From Climacium dendroides (taxonomy: Eukaryota > Streptophyta > Bryopsida > Hypnales > Climaciaceae), in contig OX467083.1 of NCBI GenBank assembly GCA_950106755.1, positions 3,261,501-3,325,500 of the forward strand: a DNA stretch of 64,000 nt. Direction: 5' to 3'. The notes beneath the pieces are model-generated. The model was given only the letters and a program-made list of their open reading frames with translations. It was not told the DNA's origin and searched no databases. The position numbers and the translations under genes are program-made. The stretch's first letter is position 1, and each line of letters starts with the position of its first letter. Below, piece after piece: positions 11,896 through 23,821 of this stretch.

Positions 11896-13171
11896 AGTTT
11901 AGTAATGTTATTTCACCTCCTACGTGCTTCAAAGTTCATATTCTAAATGATGGGCAAAATCTTATGAAGTGATGTTTTATCCTAAGTAATGCAAAAATCT
12001 TCAAAAGTCACACTTTCTTTATCAATGAAAGTAAGCCAAATAAAATATTTTATGAAGATATCTCTTATATGAATCCCTAGTTTATTGTTGTTTTTTGAGG
12101 TCCAAAACTACTTCAAAATATTCATACTCGTAACAAGGCTAAAATCTTCATTTATATTTATTTTTAACAAATTCAGCCATAGGATTCTTTAGTTAACATC
12201 TTCAAGTATATCTTTTCATAATTTTAGAGTGAAAATTGCCATTGGTTACAAATTCACAATGTGTATAAACTTCCAAAAGTAGTTTTTTTAAGTCCTTCCC
12301 AAAAGTAAAGTATTGTCTTTCAGCATTTAAAAAAAAATTCTATGTCCCATAACTTGTGCAATTTAGTCAATATATGGGAAATGAGTTGAGATAATTACAT
12401 GAAAATTTTTTAACGATTTTTTTTTTGTAATTATCTTAAAAATTTATAAAAGTAGAAGGTGATATTGGATGAAAGAAAAACCTAAATCACTCTTAACATT
12501 TACAAAAAATTGAAAATTGAAAATCCCAATGGTGAGAATGTCATTATAAGCAATATAAATCCTATATATTTTTAATTTAATTGAAAATTTTCAAAATCAA
12601 ATTTTCAAAATAACTATATTGTTTCTACCTTCATTACTTGGATGCAAAATAAAACCCTTCATAACTTTCATCTCATCTTTCGAAAATGAATGGTTCAAAT
12701 GTTTTTAATAGGTATCAAATTCTACAATCAAATCAACCAATCAAATCAACCAATATTGTTTTAGAATATATATTTGGCTTTGTAATTTGACTTAAAACTT
12801 AAAACTTTTGCAATATTTATAAGAGTGATGTGAAATAAAGCTTTGTTTAAGATGATTAGCATCTATTCTAAAATTTCATGCAAATGTTAAAATTTATAAA
12901 GTCAATAGAAGTTGCTTGAGTTCTTAGAAAGTCCAACGTAGGCTCCTTGGACAATAAGGGATTAAATGCAAATTGTGTCATGATTTCATCCACCACCTTC
13001 TCATCCACACACTTTCCATTCATTTGTTCTTGTTGGATCCTATTGACATCCAAACATCTTTTCAATGAAACCTCGAAGTTTAAAGTAGTAGTGCTTGGGT
13101 TCTAAAGTCACTCAAATATATGTTATTTGTACATGTTTATTTTTCATTGTACCAACAATGTACCTTTGAGG
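11896..13171. other. Intergenic, no gene seen
   Basis: AT-rich. A block near 12510-12600 (AAAATCCCAATGG) resembles 52090-52140 and is probably another decayed repeat. Short minus-strand frames at 12868-13065 show no domain I recognise. Confidence 0.5.
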
Positions 13172-13300
13172 AGGCGGAGAAATTTTGAGCCGTATGCCAT
13201 TTCAACTTCAAAAATTCATAACTAACTTAATTCCCCACAGTTTCAAAAAAATAAATATGAAACAACTTGGATTCATTAAAGATATGAGTGTTAAGGGGTT
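13172..13300 (-). repeat. End of a dispersed element (GAGCC-TATGCCATTTCAACTTC family)
   Basis: TATGCCATTTCAACTTCAAA (from about 13193) and ATATGAAACAACTTGG (about 13254-13269) recur in reverse complement at about 61965-62040, and more loosely at 57270-57350. The copy ends roughly 330 bases upstream of the glutaredoxin start codon. Confidence 0.6.
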
Positions 13301-13633
13301 GGCTTTCTTTATGTTTCGCTACCTTCCTCGAAAGTTCCTCAATGATGAAATTCATGCCCATCCAATACACCACTGTAGACCAGGAAGGGCAACGACGTTT
13401 AGGCCATTCAAGCATACATCACTGAGGCCCCCAAATCAGCCCTCCGTCGCTACGACACATTTTGCTGCTCTAGTAGAGCCCTGCAGGTTTTACCATTACA
13501 TTTTCTTTCCTTTTGTTTCTCCGTGTGAATTGAAGTATTCCTCTTCATTGCGTGCTGGTGTCATACAGCGCACAAGAATTCAGGGTTCTGAGGTTGGAGC
13601 TGCATAGTTGTAATAGTTGTTTCGGCAGACGCC

Positions 13634-16006
13634 ATGCTGAGGACTGGAGGACGACGAGGGTTATCGCAGCTGCTGCAAAGGGTCGCAGCAGCGGCGGCGG
13701 CGGCACCGCCTCCGAGCCATGGTCGCTCTTTGAGGGTTTTAGCGTCGACGCCGACGCCGAATACTCCATCACGGTTCAACTTTGGTGGAGAGAATGGTAT
13801 CGATTCTACTCTTATCACAAATCCCAACTTTCCTCGATTTCGAAATTAGGGTTTAAGTTGTCGCTGGGGTTTCGGGAAGGAGATTGAGCCAGGTTCAGTC
13901 GCTGGCTTGCTTTTGTATACTTGAATTAAGTTAAAATAGGAACAGTTCAGGAGTGGTTGAATCGCCGTTCTATGAGATCGAGAGTTGTCGCTGTCTTGTA
14001 CTTTGATATTGTAATCTAGTAAGACTTGTATACTTGTGGTACTCTTGTCACTAATCCCAGCTCTTCATTCCTTGAAGTCGAAATTTAGGGTTTAAGTGGT
14101 CGCTGGGGTTTCAGGAAGGAGATTGAGCCAGGTTCAGTTGCTGGCTTGCTTTTGTGGAGTTCAATTAGTTTAAAATGGGAACAGTTTGTGATTGGTTGAG
14201 TCGTCGTTCTATTGAATTGAAACTTGTCGCTGTCTTGTACTCTGATTTATATTCTAGCAAGTAAAAAAGAGGATGCGTTTGTGGAATGCCAGGGCTAAGG
14301 TTGCAAGCACGAGCCAGTATCACCATCCCTGCCGGAGATGAAGCAGATTCACATGACGACTTTAAGCCTGTTCAGAAACAGGCTTCTTCGGTTTCCTCCG
14401 TGCATGAAGCCATCGAAAAGGTATTACATGTCGTCTTGTAACGCCCGTTTACAGTAGACCCCCTCGCCAGAGGTTTTCTAGAAAATTTGTCCGCATTAAA
14501 ACCTTGGCCATTGCAATGCCATTTCAGGCAGTTTCTAACGTAATTACAACGTGACTAGGTTCGAGAGTACCTCTGGGGATGGGTTGTCTACTACCGGTAG
14601 CGGCGAATCCCTCTGTTTCTGTAGTTGACCTCACTGCTGACAGCTTGTGTGTCTCCTTCAGGAGCTTCAACTGAACGATCACTCACCATCTCTCTCTCCG
14701 CTGTTGTTGGGACGCAGGATGTCAAGCAAAATCCAGTGATGGTTTACATGAAAGGGGTGCCTCAGGCGCCCCAGTGCGGATTCAGTGCTATGGTGGTTCG
14801 CATTCTGGAGGAATATGGTACGATATTGCACAACTCAGAAGCTTCTGATTGTAGGCGTCTATTTCCCAGATGTGTCCCTACTCGAATTCCAGAGTTTGGA
14901 TATGGGTTATTATCTTGACTCCAACTCCATAATCAAGCTAGGAAGTTTTCTTGGTGCAACGTTTCTGGTGTCCTTCTCAAAGATCCCCGAACGAAGTTCA
15001 CAAAGTTATTCAATTGTAAGTTGATGCGACTTAACATGAAGACTCTCTGAATCTAGCGCCTTTTAACTTAGCGTCATGATCCCTTGTCCATCCGATGGGG
15101 GGCTTTTGTGATGTCGATCGATCCCGGCTTGTTGTATTCGAACTTTCCGAAAGAACATTTGAAGAGGAATTGTCTTCTAATTTGGTCTATTGGGAGAGGA
15201 AGGTTCTGAGTCTGATGGTCACCTCTTAACTTCGTTTCTCAGTTCGATTGAATCTTCATAGTCTCACCTAGTTTGCTATTGCAGAGGTGGAGTACCAGTC
15301 CAGAAACGTTCTGGTGGATCCGGAGCTGAGAACAGCCGTCAAGGATTACAGGTGATTTGTTTTTTGTATAAAAAGGGATCACTCGACCAAGGTGGAGTGT
15401 TAGCACTTCCAATGCACATGGTTTCTAGTTGCTCAGCGGTTGCTTGACACACATTGGATTGGATTGTTTCTTCGATTGGTATGTTTTCTCCAGCAGGAGA
15501 ACCTTATTCCCCAAAGGTTTTCTGGAAAATCTAGCTGCGTTCGCAACTGCCTTAAATGACGTTGCGATTTGCAGGGTTCAATGGAGCTAGGTTTTCTGGG
15601 AGGGGGGATGTTCTCCTGTACACAGTACCATAATGTAGTGGTCTAATCTTTTCCTGTCAGAATATAGAATGGGACTCGCCTTTATTTTTTTTGTAATCCG
15701 GTGAACGAGCCTCATAACCTCTTTTGATGCATGAAGTCGAATTGGTTTGTTCTTTTGGATGCAGTAAGTGGCCAACGATTCCACAGGTTTACGTCAATGG
15801 CGAGTTTCTTGGAGGATCCGATATTCTCATCTCCATGCATCGAGTAAGTCTCCAGGTTTCATGTCGGCGTTTTCTTTGAGCCCTGTATTATGTGGGACAT
15901 AGTGTAGATTTCAAGTATATCCCTGACTGAAGTTCTGATTTGTCTGTGGCAACAGTCGGGAGAGCTGGAGACATTACTGAAAGATGTGAAGAAGATTGAC
16001 AGCTGA
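13634..16006 (+). CDS. GRXS15: Monothiol CGFS glutaredoxin, mitochondrial GRXS15-like (6 exons)
   Basis: The exons are 13634-13796, 14293-14420, 14718-14817, 15285-15351, 15765-15843 and 15956-16006. They are GT-AG, phases close, and the product has 195 residues. The N-terminus is Arg/Ala-rich and acid-poor, like a mitochondrial presequence. The glutaredoxin domain covers about 97-192. It shows Lys109 and the CGFS site at 117-120, the WPTIPQ loop at 155-160 with its cis-proline, and GGSD at 169-172. The SHDDFKP segment before the domain matches land-plant GRXS15 proteins. That family binds a [2Fe-2S] cluster with glutathione and serves mitochondrial Fe-S transfer. Exon 2 could instead begin at an upstream AG near 14272, which is also open in frame; the CCAG site at 14292 is the better acceptor. 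Exon 3 also exists as an isolated copy at 26894-26993. Confidence 0.93.
13804..14270 (+). repeat. Tandem duplication inside glutaredoxin intron 1
   Basis: About 234 bases are repeated head to tail, from near 13804 and again from near 14038. Shared landmarks are AGGGTTTAAG, TCGCTGGGGTTTC, GGAAGGAGATTGAGCCAGG, CTGGCTTGCTTTTGT and TGTCGCTGTCTTGTACT. The splice donor at 13797 lies outside the duplicated part, so splicing should be unaffected. Confidence 0.85.
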
Positions 16007-17176
16007 TTCGTCCCTGGGGTGAGCTTCTCTGCTGTTTTGATATGGTCACTGGGCCGTTTCTTGTTATTTGTGTCATCCTTGATTTATTTTAATACCCAAA
16101 TAGTGTATCTGGAGTAAATGGATTCTTTTTGCTGCAATTGTGTACGTTGGGACCACCGTCAAGAATCTTTTAAGTGAATCGTCCCTCAAGCCACAAGTGG
16201 CCTAACACAAGATCCAAAGCTTGGTACATGGTTTTCAATGAATAGTTACACTAATACATGGGTGTTCATAGTGTCCCTTAGGCCTACAAAACCGTGTTTC
16301 ATGTATCTCGTATTAAATAGAACAAATACCGGTAGTGCTGCTACTTAACCCCCACCCCTACCCCCCAAAGATATATTTGAGAAAACCGAAGCTAATGTTA
16401 CTGTCCTTTAAGGTCATTTTGAACCTAAACCCTGCCAATTGGAGCGCAGTCCGGTTATCTAGAATGCCTCTTAGGGGTGGGTTTTCTATTAGTGGGTGGC
16501 TGCAGGCAACAGCGTTATCGGAAGGGAAATTGATCAGTTATCTGAGGCCTTGACGTTAACACCCGATGATTATCTGAGGCCTTACGTAACACCCGATGAT
16601 TTGTGCTGCAGAGTTTGAAAGGAGCTTTCAGCTCTGGTGTTGGCATGATTCTGCATTGACAAGCTCTCCTCACTTTGCGCTGTACGTCGAAGTCTATTTG
16701 TTGAAGTGAAAGGTTCGGTGGTGCCAATTAGGTCCAAGTGCATCCGCTGTAGTCCCGCGGCTTGGTGGAGTGAACTTTGTGAGTGTTAGTCTGTACTGGA
16801 ATTATGAGTGATGGTTTGTTGCGGCCATGGCTGAGAGCTCATTGGATCTCCTTTAAAAGATTAACTTGAGTTGCGGCCATTGGCACTAGAAATACAGCCT
16901 CCTTCCTCACTTCATTGGGATGTCATATTACAATAGTAAGTTGTGAAGAGGCTCATGCCCTTGGAGTCTTGTTTTCACCATCCCACGGTAAGCTTTTGAA
17001 GGAGATCCAACGAGGTCTATTTTTTTCACAAGTGTGTTTATTTTAATGAGGGCACTCACCGCATTGTAAGAATTCAATGACGCAAGAAATGTTGGATTGC
17101 AGCTTAGATCACAAATCGATCTCAAGATACTTGCGAATACAATGTAATCTCGTTGTCAAAGTTTCTTTTCAAGTTC
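14493..17176 (+). repeat. Left member of a recent, high-identity duplication
   Basis: Blocks of this interval recur at 26683-27492 with very few differences: about 14493-14847, a small part near 16510-16625, and 16798-17176. The other copy lacks about 14848-16510 (glutaredoxin exons 4-6) and about 16626-16797. In exon 3, 99 of 100 bases agree by eye. Identity stops abruptly after CAAGTTC, at 17176 here and 27492 there. Confidence 0.9.
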
Positions 17177-17470
17177 AGTCATTGTTTAGGGGGTTAAATC
17201 GAGTGTATTGAGATTACTAATCAGTCCAATAGTGTGTTTCCTAACGGAGCCAATTAATAATGGCGTTACTAATCAGGCTATCAACGAAGCTACTAATTGG
17301 ACCAAATAAAAAGCTGGTAATTCAAGCCAAGAACGAAGTTATTTAATCACACCAATTACAAAGCTACTAAGCTTACTAGTAATCAGACCAGGAACGAAGC
17401 TACTAACTAGCTTTAGCCTGATTAGTCACTAGTTAGGCCAAAGCTACTGATTAGCTTTCTTCCATGGAGC
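17177..17470 (+). repeat. Degenerate minisatellite upstream of the proteasome pseudogene
   Basis: AAGCTACTAA, ACTAATCAG and GAACGAAG-type words recur about every 30-45 bases. A diverged equivalent at 27493-27715 lies upstream of the intact proteasome gene, so the array predates the old duplication. It may belong to the ancestral promoter region, but that is inference. Confidence 0.6.
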
Positions 17471-19210
17471 CTCCTCTGTCTCCACTGTCATTGCATTACA
17501 CATTCTGTAGCTCGTCCATCGCCATTGCCATTGCAATCCATTGAATTTAAGCCTGATTCCTTGTAACCTCCTTCAAAAGTGCATCAAAAGTGCATCAACA
17601 ATTGTAGACAAGTTAGCACCTCAATCATGATTTGAATTGACAAACAAGACTTCACACAATGGTCATGTTTTAGATTCAATATGACACCATGGAGTCCTAT
17701 AGGATGCCTACACTAGGTGGAGTATATCATGGAAGCCAAGGCGATTGCAAAATGAGTGATCATCATTTTGTAGTGTAAGACACATATGGCCATCATTTTG
17801 TAGTGTAAGACACATATGGTATTGGCCATAGTGAACAAAGCCTCCTTGGAACTTTCCACGTATTGAAAGAAGCTATTCAAAGTCGATGATGCTATTCAAA
17901 GTCGATGATGATTTTGCAATCGCCATGCTGAATTGTTGGTTGATGGCCACACATTGTCACACTACATGTGGTTGTAATCGCCATGCCGAATTGTTGGTTG
18001 ATGGCCACATGTTGTCACACTACATGTGGTTGGAATACATTAACCATCACTTTGTTTACGAGTTGTCGTTGTTGGTCAGGGACAATTGGTGGTCTATAAG
18101 TGGTTGATAAAGCAAAGGTTGGCAACTTTTGTACATTTGTGGTTTGGAAGCAATATTTTCTTTGGTGTGATTTTGTTTTTGTTTTGAAAACAAATCAATA
18201 TCCACTGCATAAAAATCAACATACAAAACAATCAAACCCTCGAAGGATTGAACAACAAAAGAGATTATCAATGAAAGTTCAAGTTCAAGGCACAATTCAT
18301 ATAAGAAGGCACTAAATTGGGCCACTTACTCGGCAAACTATCCAACCTTGATGGTAAACAACAAAAAGCGAAGATTACATCTATAAGCTATAAAAGAAAA
18401 CAACTCCCTCACATGGCAGTGAGGTCTTTATATTTTCATTGCATTCTTGTAATATAATATTTGAAATAATTGGAATATGTATTCTATGACTATCCAAAAG
18501 AAAACCTAGCAAATGGAACTTTAAAGTGCTACTTCCTTGGCGAGGCCTTTTTTTATTTTTAAGTTGGATTTAATCTACAAATTGTTTAGTAATTAGATCC
18601 TAGATTTTAGCAATTAGTCATAGCTCGTGGAAGTTGATTTTGTGCCATCCATCTCCCATGTTCTCTTGCCAAGTGTAAAATAAAGTTAATTTACGGTCTT
18701 TGTTATAGTCTATTTGTAATGATTTTTTTATTAGGATATCAGCAAGGATTCCAGTGCACCATAGAATGTGGTATATTGGGTATCGTACGCAAGGTTGTAT
18801 GCAAAGGTTATAAGCAATCAAAGTTTTGTAAGTGGATGACAAAAAATGACACTAGTTCTTGTGTTTTAGCTATTGTGCATTCTTAAAATGAAATCATGTA
18901 AGATTTTAGGGTGTCTCAATTTGGTACCTCTAGCTTTGCATAAAAAAATATCTGAGTAGGAAAAATTCATTTTGTTGGAGAAATTTTAGTTGCCTTTCAC
19001 CTCCTTAAGAAATTTATGCATTCTTGATATCTAAAAGGCCTTTGCACTAAACAATAACAATGAAGGGGGAAAATAACTCGTTATTGTTGAAGGCAATTTG
19101 TGTATTGCTTTGATTTTATGAATCAACTCGAATTGCTTACAATCCTACATCTATATGATTATCTTCTCATGAGTTAAGGTAGAGGATACTATTAATGATT
19201 ACTTTAAGTG

Positions 19211-19231
19211 TGTATATATATATATATATAT
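19211..19231. repeat. TA dinucleotide microsatellite
   Basis: About ten uninterrupted TA units, lying in the pseudogene intron. Confidence 0.9.
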
Positions 19232-19484
19232 GAGTTTCTAGGCAATCATTTGAAATGAAAGGATCTAAACCACTATAAGTGATAGTGGTTGTTGGTGATT
19301 CCATTTTCCATTCAAAAAATAGTAGCCATGTGTATTTTGTTTGCTAAAAGCTCCAAACAAGTTGTTTTTTTGACACAAGCAAATATGGTTTATTCACTCC
19401 AAAAAAACTATACAATTGTAGATTCTCCAACAATTTTTTTATGTCCTTTCCCTCATGGAGATTTGAACAAAGACATGATGTATA

Positions 19485-20148
19485 CTTCTTCCGTTCCAAA
19501 ATGATCTTTCTGTTGGCTTCAATTTTCTATCCCAAAATGATTTTCCTACTATAATGTGGAAGAAGGGTCCAGGGAATGAAGCCTTCGCATGTTCTTGGAG
19601 TGTTGACAAATTGCACAGTGGCTATATTAAAATTACCCCCCTCCATAACGAGGAACCTTTATTGTACACTTAGTTGGGTGGATACTATTCATCTCGTAAT
19701 TGAGGGGTTTTGATTGGTACTCACTTGTTTGCATGAGGGGCTTTACTATACAAATTGCCTTGTGTGTGGTCCATGTTTTGGAAATTGAATATAGTATTGT
19801 TTACATTGCCTACTTGTTAGAGAACTCAAAGCTTTGCTTGGTGATAGATAGAGTATGCCATGGAGATGAAAGTGACTACAAAGCTCATGGAAAGAATGAT
19901 GGACATAACATAGCGTGCGGGAATTCAAGAAATGAATGGCCAGCAGTGCTCCTCTTCAAAGGCTTCCCAAACCCACATTTCAAAGCTCCACAACTTCAAT
20001 TTGAAAATAAATCCCAAGCTCAAATAGGAAAAACAATAGGAGGGCATGGTACTTTATTTATACCTCAAAACAGAATTAATTAATATTGATTTCTAACATT
20101 AATCTGAAACAATTGTCAAACATGAAGATCATTTTGGGACAAAGGGAA
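19485..20148. mobile_element. Stowaway-like (Tc1/mariner) element in the pseudogene intron
   Basis: The left end CTTCTTCCGTTCCAAAATGA (19485) matches the reverse complement of the right end, TCATTTTGGGACAAAGGGAA ending at 20148. Each end is flanked by TA (19483-19484 and 20149-20150), as expected for Tc1/mariner insertion. The termini resemble the grass-type CTCCCTCCGTYCC Stowaway consensus. The 664-bp element is absent from the intact gene's intron at 28318-29800. The longest internal frame (to 20083) shows no transposase features that I recognise. Confidence 0.82.
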
Positions 20149-21109
20149 TACAACAATAAGAAAAACACAGATTCAATGAGTCTCAAATTCATCACTTCAA
20201 AATTAGATTATATATTGACAATTGGTAATTCACATACTTGCAATAAGATTGAAAAAAAAATTTAAATATAATTTTGGTTCTAGTTTGTGGGTAGTTATGG
20301 ATTCTCTACTCTAGAATAAATTTTGAAGTCCTTTTGTTCTTTTTACAATTGGTTCTCATGATCTTTTCAAAATAGGTTTACCAATATTACGATAAAATTG
20401 AAATTAAGTTTAGATTTGGGAGGCTTAAACAAATGCATCAAAGGACTTTTTTGCATCTTCAAAAAAAAGAGTTGGGGACATGCACACATTGTTTGTAAAA
20501 GTGGCCTTATGGAGTTGGACCTCTAGTGGCATAATTGGATGAAAGAAGGCCACATCATTATCATTAAGAGCCTTGGTGGTCAATTCAGCCCTATAGAAGA
20601 GTGGGCATTTCAACCACTAAATTAACAAGGGTGACCGATTCTAGAGTTCCCATCGAGTTCCCTCAGCTCTAAACATACGAGAACACATCAGCGTATTCTA
20701 CAGTAAATCATTCTCTAGTACAAAGAGTATCTTTGAGAGCAAGAACTCACAGTAGGAGTTGTGAGTTGTTGTGAGAATTGGAGAGCCTTTTACGATTCTT
20801 GACCCCCAAATCCCTTCAAGAGTACATCCACTCATCATAGGGTGGAAAAGATGAACAACAAACCAAGGTTGATGTGAAGGAGGAGAGATTTATCAACATG
20901 ATATTTATGGCAATTGCATGGATGGTGAAGGCTCCACTAACATGGAGACTTTAGGATCACACCACATCATTGATCGTGGATTATGAGTGCTTTGAGAAAC
21001 ATCAGTTTTTTGAAGTTTCTTGGAGGCAATTTCTTGGAGACAAAAACAGACAGTGGAAGGGAAGGGAATTGGAAGGTTGTTCTCAGTCCCTCAATTTTAG
21101 ACAGTATAC

Positions 21110-21503
21110 GGTAGAACCATTCATAGACGACCACTTAAGCCATTCTGTGCATGTTTTGGAGCAGTAGAAGGCAATGTAAATTTTTTGCCATACAAGAAGT
21201 TAGAAATAACAATTTTTTTGGTAATTTTATGCCTTCAATTGAAATTACTACAAATTTTGGAAGCCTTAAGTTTGTTTAAACCCATACGCAATGTATAGAG
21301 TCTACCAATTTCAATCATAAAAGAACTATTTTCCTGCTCATTACTTCCTACTTTCTTGTTCACTACATCAAGCCGTGTGTCATGACTTTATTAGTCCCAA
21401 CCTTGAAAAGGAGAAAAAATCACATTTCAAACCTTGGTTGGAAATAGCTGCACCCTCCAAGAAGTTGGATATGGATCCCTGGTTGGGAATGGGTGGTTCT
21501 ACC
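21110..21503 (+). mobile_element. GGTAGAAC-family MITE, copy 2
   Basis: The left end GGTAGAACCATTCAT (21110-21124) and the reverse complement of the right end (21489-21503) agree at 13 of 15 bases. It is 394 bp and lacks the 125-bp expansion of copy 1. It follows almost directly on the end of the old proteasome-side duplication (about 21095). Confidence 0.85.
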
Positions 21504-23113
21504 AAACTGTAACATGTTCAAAATCATTCTTCAGAATGGCACATGAGTTGTATTGAATTTCCTCCAGTCACTCAAAGAGACTTTTCTTCACTTCCATGTG
21601 TTAGGTTGCTAATGATTTAGGTTTAAATTTAGAGGTCTTTGGACTGTTAATAAGGTACTCTTGCAAATACCATACCTAGGTAATTCCTTCAATTGAAATT
21701 TCTAAGATTGCTTTCAAAAGGATTCCTACGTATTCAAACAAGGTTTGAAGGATGAGGAAACTGGCAGCAAAAACTTTCTGAGAAGATTTGCAACACCAAT
21801 GCTTTTGCACAGTCTTTCTTGTGAATATTGAATTGTGAGATGTGGCTACTACCATGGCTTTTTGTTTTGTTTTGTTTTTCTGTGCCAGATTGCACCAGAA
21901 ATTATATAATTTTGCTAAAATATGGCAACAAGCCGTGAAGTTTTTTCGCAAGGAAACTTCGAATCACAAAAAAATCTTGGATGAAATTGCTAGATTGTAG
22001 ATGAAAACAAAATTATGAACATGTGATATGTGTGAATGTGATATTTTCTACACATTATCAAATATATGGATGAATATTGAAATTTGGAGCACTGCTATAA
22101 CATTTTACATTGCCGCTTCATTGAAAATGGAAAAAAAAATAAAAATCCTGGTGGCTACTTTCTCCTGTTTGCAATTGATGGAGTATGAAACCTTGTTATA
22201 TTAACATTGTGAAAGGAGTTTCCAAGCCCTTGGTTCCATCATTCTCCTAATTCAGTAAGCGAGAATCAAGATGTTCCGGGGATTTGACATCCCCTATTTT
22301 TACATCCTTTCTCTTACACCACCTTGAGATCACGAATTTTGGAAGAATTTTGGAGAAGGAAGCACTTGACATTGATCGCTTTAACCCTGTAAGGACAAGC
22401 CCATGACCATTAATTTCAAGCCTTAGCTTGTCATCATTCTGTTTGCTACCATTTTACAACTAGATATGAATGAAAATTTTTAAATTTATTTTTCAGATAA
22501 CCCATGATCCAAAATCAATCCCTACATCTAGTCGAGATGAAAAAGATCTTCACAACAAAGTTGCATCGATACACAATCAAAACATTGTACACCTAAGTTA
22601 TAGTTGATTTTGGATACATACAGAGACACTGCACTCTGAAAATTTACAACTGATTCATACGATATCCAAATCACACATCCTGAACTTGTTTGGAATCCCT
22701 TTCAATAGTCAACACGACCCCAAATGCAAATCAAATCAGTCTAACAACAGAAACTAAGATGCTAAGCTGATCCATTTTGGTACAACTTGGCTCTGCTTCT
22801 CTGCATCCCAAATCTCTCAACAATCGTCCCAAATCTAATTTTCCTAAAGAGCTCCACTTGCCCTAAAATTACTACCAAATGTGCTTAATTTTCAAATTCA
22901 ACACAGCTTTCCATAGTCTTTCAATTGTAGCCACGTCAAATTTGTAGTGCAGGGATTGAAGATTGGCTCCATTTAGCGAAATGGCTCCATTTAGCGAAAT
23001 GGCTCCATGCTAAGTTGCTAACGGTCTCCCCCTGTCCTGTCCTGTACACAAGCACTCTCAAAATTCAAGCTCCACAACTCAATGCAAAAGCTCCGTTCAG
23101 TTTAGGGTTGGGT
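21504..23113. other. Intergenic, no gene seen
   Basis: No convincing coding frame. TCCATTTAGCGAAATGGC is repeated in tandem near 22969-23004. The last few hundred bases presumably hold the 3' flank of the minus-strand zinc-ribbon gene. Confidence 0.5.
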
Positions 23114-23320
23114 TCAGTAATAGTGGCTCTTGTAGTGGGCGCCACAACGGGAACATACGACGCGGTTCTTGTGCGTCCAGAAGAGCGGCACGAAGCAGAA
23201 GCGGTACATGTCGCGCATCTGCACCTCGCTCAACAACCCGCCGCAGTTGCTGCAAACACCGTTCACGGGGCGGCTGCCCACCACCTCGCGCTGCTCGTCG
23301 CACACGAAGCAGAAAAACAT
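23114..23320 (-). CDS. Small zinc-ribbon protein
   Basis: A single uninterrupted frame of 68 residues, starting ATG at 23320 and ending TGA at 23114. It carries two CxxC knuckles (Cys23/Cys26 and Cys56/Cys59), the usual four-cysteine zinc ribbon. Between them is a hydrophobic, aromatic-rich segment with a FVPLFW core. The MFF start, spacing and short length fit the plant zinc-ribbon_15-type small proteins. I recall that family as widespread but functionally uncharacterised. The frame is clearly more GC-rich than its flanks. A CAG just upstream of the ATG could be an acceptor for a 5'-untranslated exon, possibly in 24540-24640. Without transcripts, an unexpressed gene copy cannot be excluded. 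Confidence 0.72.
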   Translation of the reverse strand: MFFCFVCDEQREVVGSRPVNGVCSNCGGLLSEVQMRDMYRFCFVPLFWTHKNRVVCSRCGAHYKSHYY

Positions 23321-23456
23321 CCTGATCCTGCTGCAGGTGACAAAATTCTCAAACTAGATTGAAATGCAATGCGCACGAAACCTCTGCTGCACATCAAAAT
23401 GATTCAACATTAACTCCTGGAGAGGATTACAATCAGTAATTCACAGGATTCTTATA

Positions 23457-23608
23457 TGCTATTCCCTGCTTGAGTCTCACATACTATCCTTGTTTGAGTC
23501 TCACATGCAATCCCCTGTTTGAGTCCCACATGCAATTCCCGGTTTGGGTCTCACATGCGATTCCCTGTTTGAGTATCACACGCAGTTCGACTATTTGAGT
23601 ATCACTGC
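23457..23608. repeat. Minisatellite, about six units of about 29-30 bp
   Basis: Units read approximately TTTGAGTCTCACATGCAAT followed by TCCCTG. They vary at several bases and lie upstream of the zinc-ribbon start codon. Confidence 0.85.
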
Positions 23609-23821
23609 TCGGACTGATGCCCACCCTAAGACATACATTTGTCCTAAAAGACTCGAATGTGGCAGATGATAAGATTCGTGGGAATGTGAGACGCGTAGGA
23701 ATCCACTACAAAATCCTAGTATAACCTTGAATGCTCGATCTTCAGAGCACACAATTGCAATTGGCAGATTTCTCACCTTGCTTATTAATTAATTTTACTC
23801 TCTCTAGTGAATTCTCAGTTG

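Larger units (their letters stand above)
17665..20970 (+). pseudogene. Broken copy of the proteasome alpha-1 (PAF) gene
   Basis: This is a diverged copy of the gene at 27967-30292. The exon 1 remnant (17665-18117) begins ATG TTT TAG, so the third codon is a stop. It has lost bases after CAATATGA, and internal pieces are duplicated: about 30 bases around 17759-17819, a short ATGATGCTATTCAAAGTCG-type repeat near 17880, and about 57 bases around 17918-18030. The exon 2 remnant (about 20478-20970) has lost the TGCAG acceptor and has a heavily altered middle, but keeps the GGAGAGCCTTTTACGATTC and TTGACCCC words of the parent. The retained intron shows it is not a retrocopy. A Stowaway-like element sits in the intron. 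No protein of the family could be made. Confidence 0.92.

Noticed and set aside
13185..13607. 140-residue plus-strand frame ahead of the glutaredoxin
   Set aside because: It begins within a dispersed repeat end and runs through the presumed promoter and leader. No domain is recognised.
19700..20083. 127-residue frame inside the Stowaway-like element
   Set aside because: No transposase (DDE/D) spacing or helix-turn-helix features were recognised. It is most likely a chance frame.
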